Below, piece by piece: positions 1-12,400 of a DNA stretch of 64,000 nt. The position numbers and the translations under genes are program-made. Origin of the DNA: Eledone cirrhosa (lineage: Eukaryota; Mollusca; Cephalopoda; Octopoda; Eledonidae); assembly GCA_964016885.1 (NCBI GenBank), contig OZ024748.1:26419515-26483514 (forward strand). The letters run 5' to 3'. Below the pieces are notes generated by a model. The model made no database searches. It was given only the letters and a program-made list of their open reading frames with translations, and was not told where the DNA came from. Position 1 is the first letter of the stretch. Every line of letters begins with the position of its first letter.

Positions 1-429
1 CATATAGAAACTCCTAAATCTACTTCTGAACTGCCTCATATAACTGACATTGAAACAAGTACAGTGGAAAGAACAACACAAGTTACAGATATTGAAACTG
101 AGCACACAACTCAGACAGAAATTACACCACAACAAACAACATCTCCTGAAGAAACAACACTGTCTACTCAGGTAGAGGACATCGTAAAGGTGACACCAAC
201 ACAAGTTGCTAGCACAATGCATACATCACCTGAAACAACAGTTGTTTCATCTCCAGAACACACCTCTATAACACCTACAGATGAACTTACTAGTATTGAA
301 TATACAACTGAGACATCAACTGAAAAACCACTACCTATAAAGACACCTACAAGCACAGCAGAAAAGATCACTGAAACTAGAACAGACACAACAGCAACAA
401 CATCACAGCTTCCTTCAACAAGTGAAATC
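1..429 (+). repeat. Reference repeat unit (first full copy, 143 codons)
   Basis: Used for codon numbering in all entries. Landmarks: residues 1-4 His-Ile-Glu-Thr; 13-19 HITDIET; 24-27 Arg-Thr-Thr-Gln; 57-61 QVEDI; 73 Met; 83-87 SSPEH; 98-101 Ser-Ile-Glu-Tyr; 110-116 PLPIKTP; 120-124 AEKIT; 136-143 QLPSTSEI. Main variable residues across the array are 11 (Leu/Gln), 22 (Val/Met/Ala), 24 (Arg/Gly), 28 (Val/Ile), 35 (Arg/His), 45 (Gln/Leu), 62 (Val/Glu), 77 (Pro/His), 89 (Ser/Pro), 94 (Asp/Gly/His/Asn), 102 (Thr/Arg/Ile), 110 (Pro/Ser), 113-114 and 127 (Arg/Ile). This first copy carries His at residue 35 (CAC), where most copies have CGC or CGG. Confidence 0.95.
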
Positions 430-3400
430 CATATAGAAACTCCTAAATCTACTTCTGAACAGCCTCATATAACAGACATTGAAACAAGTACGATGGAAAG
501 AACAACACAAATTACAGATATTGAAACTGAGCGCACAACTCAGACAGAAATTACACCACAACTAACAACATCTCCTGAAGAAACAACTCTGTCTACTCAG
601 GTAGAGGACATCGAAAAGGTGACACCAACACAAGTTGCTAGCACAATGCATACATCACCTGAAACAACAGTTGTTTCATCTCCAGAACACACCCCTATAA
701 CACCTACAGATGAACTTACTAGTATTGAATATACAACTGAGACATCAACTGAAAAACCACTACCTATAAAGACACCTACAAGCACAGCAGAAAAGATCAC
801 TGAAACTAGAACAGACACAACAGCAACAACATCACAGCTTCCTTCAACAAGTGAAATCCATATAGAAACTCCTAAATCTACTTCTGAACTGCCTCATATA
901 ACTGACATTGAAACAAGTACAGTGGAAAGAACAACACAAGTTACAGATATTGAAACTGAGCGGACAACTCAGACAGAAATTACACCACAACAAACAACAT
1001 CTCCTGAAGAAACAACACTGTCTACTCAGGTAGAGGACATCGTAAAGGTGACACCAACACAAGTTGCTAGCACAATGCATACATCACCTGAAACAACAGT
1101 TGTTTCATCTCCAGAACACACCTCTATAACACCTACAGATGAACTTACTAGTATTGAATATACAACTGAGACATCAACTGAAAAACCACTACCTATCAAG
1201 ACACCTACAAGCACAGCAGAAAAGATCACTGAAACTAGAACAGACACAACAGCAACAACATCACAGCTTCCTTCAACAAGTGAAATCCATATAGAAACTC
1301 CTAAATCTACTTCTGAACTGCCTCATATAACTGACATTGAAACAAGTACAGTGGAAGGAACAACACAAGTTACAGATATTGAAACTGAGCGGACAACTCA
1401 GACAGAAATTACACCACAACAAACAACATCTCCTGAAGAAACAACTCTGTCTACTCAGGTAGAGGACATCGTAAAGGTGACACCAACACAAGTTGCTAGC
1501 ACAATGCATACATCACCTGAAACAACAGTTGTTTCATCTCCAGAACACACCTCTATAACACCTACAGATGAACTTACTAGTATTGAATATACAACTGAGA
1601 CATCAACTGAAAAACCACTACCTATCAAGACACCTACAAGCACAGCAGAAAAGATCACTGAAACTAGAACAGACACAACAGCAACAACATCACAGCTTCC
1701 TTCAACAAGTGAAATCCATATAGAAACTCCTAAATCTACTTCTGAACTGCCTCATATAACTGACATTGAAACAAGTACAGTGGAAGGAACAACACAAGTT
1801 ACAGATATTGAAACTGAGCGGACAACTCAGACAGAAATTACACCACAACAAACAACATCTCCTGAAGAAACAACACTGTCTACTCAGGTAGAGGACATCG
1901 TAAAGGTGACACCAACACAAGTTGCTAGCACAATGCATACATCACCTGAAACAACAGTTGTTTCATCTCCAGAACACACCCCTATAACACCTACAGATGA
2001 ACTTACTAGTATTGAATATAGAACTGAGACATCAACTGAAAAATCACTACCTACGATAACACCTACAAGCACAGCAGAAAAGATCACTGAAACTATAACA
2101 GACACAACAGCAACAACATCACAGCTTCCTTCAACAAGTGAAATCCATATAGAAACTCCTAAATCTACTTCTGAACTGCCTCATATAACTGACATTGAAA
2201 CAAGTACAGTGGAAAGAACAACACAAATTACAGATATTGAAACTGAACGCACAACTCAGACAGAAATTACACCACAACTAACAACATCTCCTGAAGAAAC
2301 AACTCTGTCTACTCAGGTAGAGGACATCGAAAAGGTGACACCAACACAAGTTGCTAGCACAATGCATACATCACCTGAAACAACAGTTGTTTCATCTCCA
2401 GAACACACCTCTATAACACCTACAGATGAACTTACTAGTATTGAATATACAACTGAGACATCAACTGAAAAACCACTACCTATAAAGACACCTACAAGCA
2501 CAGCTGAAAAGATCACTGAAACTATAACAGACACAACAGCAACAACATCACAGCTTCCTTCAACAAGTGAAATCCATATAGAAACTCCTAAATCTACTTC
2601 TGAACTGCCTCATATAACTGACATTGAAACAAGTACAGTGGAAAGAACAACACAAGTTACAGATATTGAAACTGAGCGGACAACTCAGACAGAAATTACA
2701 CCACAACAAACAACATCTCCTGAAGAAACAACACTGTCTACTCAGGTAGAGGACATCGAAAAGGTGACACCAACACAAGTTGCTAGCACAATGCATATAT
2801 CACCTGAAACAACAGTTGTTTCATCTCCTGAACACACCTCTATAACACCTACAGATGAACTTACTAGTATTGAATATACAACTGAGACATCAACTGAAAA
2901 ATCACTACCTGCGATAACACCTACAAGCACAGCAGAAAAGATCACTGAAACTAGAACAGACACAACAGCAACAACATCACAGCTTCCTTCAACAAGTGAA
3001 ATCCATATAGAAACTCCTAAATCTACTTCTGAACTGCCTCATATAACTGACATTGAAACAAGTACAGTGGAAGGAACAACACAAGTTACAGATATTGAAA
3101 CTGAGCGGACAACTCAGACAGAAATTACACCACAACAAACAACATCTCCTGAAGAAACAACACTGTCTACTCAGGTAGAGGACATCGTAAAGGTGACACC
3201 AACACAAGTTGCTAGCACAATGCATACATCACCTGAAACAACAGTTGTTTCATCTCCAGAACACACCTCTATAACACCTACAGATGAACTTACTAGTATT
3301 GAATATACAACTGAGACATCAACTGAAAAACCACTACCTATCAAGACACCTACAAGCACAGCAGAAAAGATCACTGAAACTAGAACAGACACAACAGCAA

Positions 3401-6400
3401 CAACATCACAGCTTCCTTCAACAAGTGAAATCCATATAGAAACTCCTAAATCTACTTCTGAACTGCCTCATATAACAGACATTGAAACAAGTACAATGGA
3501 AAGAACAACACAAATTATAGATATTGAAACTGAACGCACAACTCAGACAGAAATTACACCACAACTAACAACATCTCCTGAAGAAACAACTCTGTCTACT
3601 CAGGTAGAGGACATCGAAAAGGTGACACCAACACAAGTTGCTAGCACAATGCATACATCACATGAAACAACAGTTGTTTCATCTCCTGAACACACCTCTA
3701 TAACACCTACAGATGAACTTACTAGTATTGAATATAGAACTGAGACATCAACTGAAAAATCACTACCTACGATAACACCTACAAGCACAGCAGAAAAGAT
3801 CACTGAAACTAGAACAGACACAACAGCAACAACATCACAGCTTCCTTCAACAAGTGAAATCCATATAGAAACTCCTAAATCTACTTCTGAACTGCCTCAT
3901 ATAACTGACATTGAAACAAGTACAGTGGAAAGAACAACACAAATTACAGATATTGAAACTGAACACACAACTCAGACAGAAATTACACCACAACTAACAA
4001 CATCTCCTGAAAAAACAACTCTGTCTACTCAGGTAGAGGACATCGAAAAGGTGATACCAACACAAGTTGCTAGCACAAAGCATAAATCACCTGAAACAAC
4101 AGTTGTTTCATCTCCAGAACACACCTCTTTGACACCTACAGATGAACTTACTAGTATTGAAGATTCAACTGAGACATCAACTAAAAAACCACTACCTATA
4201 AAGACACCTACAAGCACAGCAGAAAAGATCAATGAAACTAGAACAGACACAACAGCAACAACATCACAGCTTCCTTCAACAAGTGAAATCCATATAGAAA
4301 CTCCTAAATCTACATCTGAACTGCCTCATATAACTGACATTGAAACAAGTACAGTGGAAAGAACAACACAAATTACAGATATTGAAACTGAACGCACAAC
4401 TCAGACAGAAATTACACCACAACTAACAACATCTCCTGAAGAAACAACTCTGTCTACTCAGGTAGAGGACATCGAAAAGGTGACACCAACACAAGTTGTT
4501 AGCACAATGCATACATCACCTGAAACGACAGTTGTTTCATCTCCAGAACACACCCCTATAACACCTACAGATGAACTTACTAGTATTGAATATAGAACTG
4601 AGACATCAACTGAAAAATCACTACCTACGATAACACCTACAAGCACAGCAGAAAAGATCACTGAAACTATAACAGACACAACAGCAACAACATCACAGCT
4701 TCCTTCAACAAGTGAAATCCATATAGAAACTCCTAAATCTACTTCTGAACTGCCTCATATAACTGACATTGAAACAAGTACAGTGGAAAGAACAACACAA
4801 ATTACAGATATTGAAACTGAACGCACAACTCAGACAGAAATTACACCACAACTAACAACATCTCCTGAAGAAACAACTCTGTCTACTCAGGTAGAGGACA
4901 TCGAAAAGGTGACACCAACACAAGTTGCTAGCACAATGCATACATCACCTGAAACAACAGTTGTTTCATCTCCAGAACACACCTCTATAACACCTACAGA
5001 TGAACTTACTAGTATTGAATATACAACTGAGACATCAACTGAAAAACCACTACCTATAAAGACACCTACAAGCACAGCTGAAAAGATCACTGAAACTATA
5101 ACAGACACAACAGCAACAACATCACAGCTTCCTTCAACAAGTGAAATCCATATAGAAACTCCTAAATCTACTTCTGAACTGCCTCATATAACTGACATTG
5201 AAACAAGTACAGTGGAAAGAACAACACAAGTTACAGATATTGAAACTGAGCGGACAACTCAGACAGAAATTACACCACAACAAACAACATCTCCTGAAGA
5301 AACAACACTGTCTACTCAGGTAGAAGACATCGAAAAGGTGACACCAACACAAGTTGCTAGCACAATGCATATATCACCTGAAACAACAGTTGTTTCATCT
5401 CCTGAACACACCTCTATAACACCTACAGATGAACTTACTAGTATTGAATATACAACTGAGACATCAACTGAAAAATCACTACCTGCGATAACACCTACAA
5501 GCACAGCAGAAAAGATCACTGAAACTAGAACAGACACAACAGCAACAACATCACAGCTTCCTTCAACAAGTGAAATCCATATAGAAACTCCTAAATCTAC
5601 TTCTGAACTGCCTCATATAACAGACATTGAAACAAGTACAATGGAAAGAACAACACAAATTATAGATATTGAAACTGAACGCACAACTCAGACAGAAATT
5701 ACACCACAACTAATAACATCTCCTGAAGAAACAACTCTGTCTACTCAGGTAGAGGACATCGAAAAGGTGACACCAACACAAGTTGCTAGCACAATGCATA
5801 CATCACATGAAACAACAGTTGTTTCATCTCCTGAACACACCTCTATAACACCTACAGATGAACTTACTAGTATTGAATATAGAACTGAGACATCAACTGA
5901 AAAATCACTACCTACGATAACACCTACAAGCACAGCAGAAAAGATCACTGAAACTAGAACAGACACAACAGCAACAACATCACAGCTTCCTTCAACAAGT
6001 GAAATCCATATAGAAACTCCTAAATCTACTTCTGAACTGCCTCATATAACTGACATTGAAACAAGTACAGTGGAAAGAACAACACAAATTACAGATATTG
6101 AAACTGAACACACAACTCAGATAGAAATTACACCACAACTAACAACATCTCCTGAAAAAACAACTCTGTCTACTCAGGTAGAGGACATCGAAAAGGTGAT
6201 ACCAACACAAGTTGCTAGCACAAAGCATAAATCACCTGAAACAACAGTTGTTTCATCTCCAGAACACACCTCTATAACACCTACAGGTGAACTTACTAGT
6301 ATTGAATATACAACTGAGACATCAACTGAAAAACCACTACCTATCAAGACACCTACAAGCACAGCAGAAAAGATCACTGAAACTAGAACAGACACAACAA

Positions 6401-9400
6401 CAACAACATCACAGCTTCCTTCAACAAGTGAAATCCATATAGAAACTCCTAAATCTACTTCTGAACTGCCTCATATAACTGACATTGAAACAAGTACAGT
6501 GGAAAGAACAACACAAGTTACAGATATTGAAACTGAGCGCACAACTCAGACAGAAATTACACCACAACAAACAACATCTCCTGAAGAAACAACACTGTCT
6601 ACTCAGGTAGAGGACATCGTAAAGGTGACACCAACACAAGTTGCTAGCACAATGCATACATCACCTGAAACAACAGTTGTTTCATCTCCAGAACACACCT
6701 CTATAACACCTACAGATGAACTTACTAGTATTGAATATACAACTGAGACATCAACTGAAAAACCACTACCCATAAAGACACCTACAAGCACAGCAGAAAA
6801 GATCACTGAAACTAGAACAGACACAACAGCAACAACATCACAGCTTCCTTCAACAAGTGAAATCCATATAGAAACTCCTAAATCTACTTCTGAACAGCCT
6901 CATATAACAGACATTGAAACAAGTACGATGGAAAGAACAACACAAATTACAGATATTGAAACTGAGCGCACAACTCAGACAGAAATTACACCACAACTAA
7001 CAACATCTCCTGAAGAAACAACTCTGTCTACTCAGGTAGAGGACATCGAAAAGGTGACACCAACACAAGTTGCTAGCACAATGCATACATCACCTGAAAC
7101 AACAGTTGTTTCATCTCCAGAACACACCCCTATAACACCTACAGATGAACTTACTAGTATTGAATATACAACTGAGACATCAACTGAAAAACCACTACCT
7201 ATAAAGACACCTACAAGCACAGCAGAAAAGATCACTGAAACTAGAACAGACACAACAGCAACAACATCACAGCTTCCTTCAACAAGTGAAATCCATATAG
7301 AAACTCCTAAATCTACTTCTGAACTGCCTCATATAACTGACATTGAAACAAGTACAGTGGAAAGAACAACACAAGTTACAGATATTGAAACTGAGCGGAC
7401 AACTCAGACAGAAATTACACCACAACAAACAACATCTCCTGAAGAAACAACACTGTCTACTCAGGTAGAGGACATCGTAAAGGTGACACCAACACAAGTT
7501 GCTAGCACAATGCATACATCACCTGAAACAACAGTTGTTTCATCTCCAGAACACACCTCTATAACACCTACAGATGAACTTACTAGTATTGAATATACAA
7601 CTGAGACATCAACTGAAAAACCACTACCTATCAAGACACCTACAAGCACAGCAGAAAAGATCACTGAAACTAGAACAGACACAACAGCAACAACATCACA
7701 GCTTTCTTCAACAAGTGAAATCCATATAGAAACTCCTAAATCTACTTCTGAACTGCCTCATATAACTGACATTGAAACAAGTACAGTGGAAGGAACAACA
7801 CAAGTTACAGATATTGAAACTGAGCGGACAACTCAGACAGAAATTACACCACAACAAACAACATCTCCTGAAGAAACAACACTGTCTACTCAGGTAGAGG
7901 ACATCGTAAAGGTGACACCAACACAAGTTGCTAGCACAATGCATACATCACCTGAAACAACAGTTGTTTCATCTCCAGAACACACCCCTATAACACCTAC
8001 AGATGAACTTACTAGTATTGAATATACAACTGAGACATCAACTGAAAAACCACTACCTATAAAGACACATACAAGCACAGCTGAAAAGATCACTGAAACT
8101 ATAACAGACACAACAGCAACAACATCACAGCTTCCTTCAACAAGTGAAATCCATATAGAAACTCCTAAATCTACTTCTGAACTGCCTCATATAACAGACA
8201 TTGAAACAAGTACAATGGAAAGAACAACACAAATTACAGATATTGAAACTGAACGCACAACTCAGACAGAAATTACACCACAACTAACAACATCTCCTGA
8301 AGAAACAACTCTGTCTACTCAGGTAGAGGACATCGAAAAGGTGACAGCAACACAAGTTGCTAGCACAATGCATACATCACCTGAAACAACAGTTGTTTCA
8401 TCTCCTGAACACACCTCTATAACACCTACAGATGAACTTACTAGTATTGAATATAGAACTGAGACATCAACTGAAAAATCACTACCTACGATAACACCTA
8501 CAAGCACAGCAGAAAAGATCACTGAAACTATAACAGACACAACAGCAACAACATCACAGCTTCCTTCAACAAGTGAAATCCATATAGAAACTCCTAAGTC
8601 TACTTCTGAACTGCCTCATATAACTGACATTGAAACAAGTACAGTGGAAGGAACAACACAAGTTACAGATATTGAAACTGAGCGCACAACGCAGAGAGAA
8701 ATTACACCACAACAAACAACATCTCCTGAAGAAACAACACTCTCTACTCAGGTAGAGGACATTGAAAAGGTGACACCAACACAAGTTGATAGCACAATGC
8801 ATACATCACCTGAAACAACAGTTGTTTCATCTCCAGAACACACCTCTATAACACCTACAGATGAACTTACTAGTATTGAATATACAACTGAGACATCAAC
8901 TGAAAAACCACTACCTATCAAGACACCTACAAGCACAGCAGAAAAGATCACTGAAACTAGAACAGACACAACAGCAACAACATCACAGCTTCCTTCAACA
9001 AGTGAAATCCATATAGAAACTCCTAAATCTACTTCTGAACTGCCTCATATAACAGACATTGAAACAAGTACAATGGAAAGAACAACACAAATTATAGATA
9101 TTGAAACTGAACGCACAACTCAGACAGAAATTACACCACAACTAACAACATCTCCTGAAGAAACAACTCTGTCTACTCAGGTAGAGGACATCGAAAAGGT
9201 GACACCAACACAAGTTGCTAGCACAATGCATACATCACATGAAACAACAGTTGTTTCATCTCCTGAACACACCTCTATAACACCTACAGATGAACTTACT
9301 AGTATTGAATATAGAAATGAGACATCAACTGAAAAATCACTACCTACGATAACACCTACAAGCACAGCAGAAAAGATCACTGAAACTAGAACAGACACAA

Positions 9401-12400
9401 CAGCAACAACATCACAGCTTCCTTCAACAAGTGAAATCCATATAGAAACTCCTAAATCTACTTCTGAACTGCCTCATATAACTGACATTGAAACAAGTAC
9501 AGTGGAAAGAACAACACAAATTACAGATATTGAAACTGAACGCACAACTCAGACAGAAATTACACCACAACTAACAACATCTCCCGAAAAAACAACTCTG
9601 TCTACTCAGGTAGAGGAAATCGAAAAGGTGATACCAACACAAGTTGCTAGCACAATGCATAAATCACCTGAAACAACAGTTGTTTCATCTCCAGAACACA
9701 CCTCTATAACACCTACAGGTGAACTTACTAGTATTGAATATACAACTGAGACATCAACTGAAAAACCACTACCTATCAAGACACCTACAAGCACAGCAGA
9801 AAAGATCACTGAAACTAGAACAGACACAACAGCAACAACATCACAGCTTCCTTCAACAAGTGAAATCCATATAGAAACTCCTAAATCTACTTCTGAACTG
9901 CCTCATATAACTGACATTGAAACAAGTACAGTGGAAAGAACAACACAAGTTACAGATATTGAAACTGAGCGCACAACTCAGACAGAAATTACACCACAAC
10001 AAACAACATCTCCTGAAGAAACAACACTGTCTACTCAGGAAGAGGACATCGTAAAGGTGACACCAACACAAGTTGCTAGCACAATGCATACATCACCTGA
10101 AACAACAGTTGTTTCATCTCCAGAACACACCTCTATAACACCTACAGATGAACTTACTAGTATTGAATATACAACTGAGACATCAACTGAAAAACCACTA
10201 CCTATAAAGACACCTACAAGCACAGCAGAAAAGATCACTGAAACTAGAACAGACACAACAGCAACAACATCACAGCTTCCTTCAACAAGTGAAATCCATA
10301 TAGAAACTCATAAATCTACTTCTGAACTGCCTCATATAACAGACATTGAAACAAGTACAATGGAAAGAACAACACAAATTACAGATATTGAAACTGAACG
10401 CACAACTCAGACAGAAATTACACCACAACTAACAACATCTCCTGAAGAAACAACTCTGTCTACTCAGGTAGAGGACTTCGTAAAGGTGACACCAACACAA
10501 GTTGCTAGCACAATGCATACATCACCTGAAACAACAGTTGTTTCATCTCCTGAACACACCTCTATAACACCTACAGATGAACTTACTAGTATTGAATATA
10601 GAACTGAGACGTCAACTGAAAAATCACTACCTACGATAACACCTACAAGCACAGCAGAAAAGATCACTGAAACTATAACAGACACAACAGCAACAACATC
10701 ACAGCTTCCTTCAACAAGTGAAATCCATATAGAAACTCCTAAATCTACTTCTGAACTGCCTCATATAACTGACATTGAAACAAGTACAGTGGAAAGAACA
10801 ACACGAATTACAGATATTGAAACTGAACGCACAACTCAGACAGAAATTACACCACAACTAACAACATCTCCTGAAGAAACAACTGTGTCTACTCAGGTAG
10901 AGGACATCGTAAAGGTGACACCAACACAAGTTGCTAGCACAATGCATACATCACCTGAAACAACAGTTGTTTCATCTCCAGAACACACCTCTATAACACC
11001 TACAGATGAACTTACTAGTATTGAATATACAACTGAGACATCAACTGAAAAACCACTACCTATCAAGACACCTACAAGCACAGCAGAAAAGATCACTGAA
11101 ACTAGAACAGACACAACAGCAACAACATCACAGCTTTCTTCAACAAGTGAAATCCATATAGAAACTCCTAAATCTACTTCTGAACTGCCTCATATAACTG
11201 ACATTGAAACAAGTACAGTGGAAGGAACAACACAAGTTACAGATATTGAAACTGAGCGGACAACTCAGACAGAAATTACACCACAACAAACAACATCTCC
11301 TGAAGAAACAACACTGTCTACTCAGGTAGAGGACATCGTAAAGGTGACACCAACACAAGTTGCTAGCACAATGCATACATCACCTGAAACAACAGTTGTT
11401 TCATCTCCAGAACACACCCCTATAACACCTACAGATGAACTTACTAGTATTGAATATACAACTGAGACATCAACTGAAAAACCACTACCTATAAAGACAC
11501 ATACAAGCACAGCTGAAAAGATCACTGAAACTATAACAGACACAACAGCAACAACATCACAGCTTCCTTCAACAAGTGAAATCCATATAGAAACTCCTAA
11601 ATCTACTTCTGAACTGCCTCATATAACAGACATTGAAACAAGTACAATGGAAAGAACAACACAAATTACAGATATTGAAACTGAACGCACAACTCAGACA
11701 GAAATTACACCACAACTAACAACATCTCCTGAAGAAACAACTCTGTCTACTCAGGTAGAGGACATCGAAAAGGTGACAGCAACACAAGTTGCTAGCACAA
11801 TGCATACATCACCTGAAACAACAGTTGTTTCATCTCCTGAACACACCTCTATAACACCTACAGATGAACTTACTAGTATTGAATATAGAACTGAGACATC
11901 AACTGAAAAATCACTACCTACGATAACACCTACAAGCACAGCAGAAAAGATCACTGAAACTATAACAGACACAACAGCAACAACATCACAGCTTCCTTCA
12001 ACAAGTGAAATCCATATAGAAACTCCTAAGTCTACTTCTGAACTGCCTCATATAACTGACATTGAAACAAGTACAGTGGAAGGAACAACACAAGTTACAG
12101 ATATTGAAACTGAGCGCACAACGCAGAGAGAAATTACACCACAACAAACAACATCTCCTGAAGAAACAACACTCTCTACTCAGGTAGAGGACATTGAAAA
12201 GGTGACACCAACACAAGTTGATAGCACAATGCATACATCACCTGAAACAACAGTTGTTTCATCTCCAGAACACACCTCTATAACACCTACAGATGAACTT
12301 ACTAGTATTGAATATACAACTGAGACATCAACTGAAAAACCACTACCTATCAAGACACCTACAAGCACAGCAGAAAAGATCACTGAAACTAGAACAGACA

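Larger units (their letters stand above)
1..1530 (+). repeat. Segmental duplication, copy A (15-unit offset, 6,435 bp)
   Basis: Matches 6,436-7,965 unit for unit. Diagnostic shared marks are the second unit with Gln at residue 11 plus ACG ATG at residues 21-22 and Pro at residue 89, followed by units with CGG at residue 35 and ATC AAG at 113-114. Differences seen include CAC against CGC at residue 35 of the first unit and CCT against CCC at residue 112. The true left limit lies before the window. Confidence 0.75.

Noticed and set aside
168..389. Minus-strand open frame of 73 codons (hydrophobic, Val/Ser-rich) recurring about every 429 bp, with 61- and 95-codon versions at the rearranged blocks
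   Set aside because: It is the reverse complement of Thr/Glu/Ile codons of the sense frame, ends in every unit, has no ribosome-site or promoter context, and its changes simply mirror sense-strand changes. The sense frame is open for the full 64 kb.
1..429. Assignment to MUC16-type, Dumpy-type or titin-type proteins
   Set aside because: No SEA domain, no DPY or EGF modules and no Ig/FN3 pattern can be seen in the unit; resemblance is limited to composition and scale.
1..429. Intron in each unit with a GT...AG pair
   Set aside because: GT and AG dinucleotides are present by chance, but the frame is open right through, no polypyrimidine tract precedes an AG, and no unit shows relaxed non-coding divergence. 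Splicing cannot be ruled out without transcripts.
844..1080. Minus-strand Cys/Phe-rich open frame of 77-78 codons spanning unit boundaries in about half of the units
   Set aside because: Cys arises from reading ACA antisense as TGT. The frame is broken in many units by ordinary variants (for example CTA at residue 45), so it is not maintained. A shadow of the repeat, not a small cysteine-rich peptide gene.
6391..6414. Short ACA triplet run at residues 130-134 (also near 20,551 and 22,267) as a microsatellite
   Set aside because: Only about five triplets long, produced by a single Ala132-to-Thr change, and of constant length in the copies seen.
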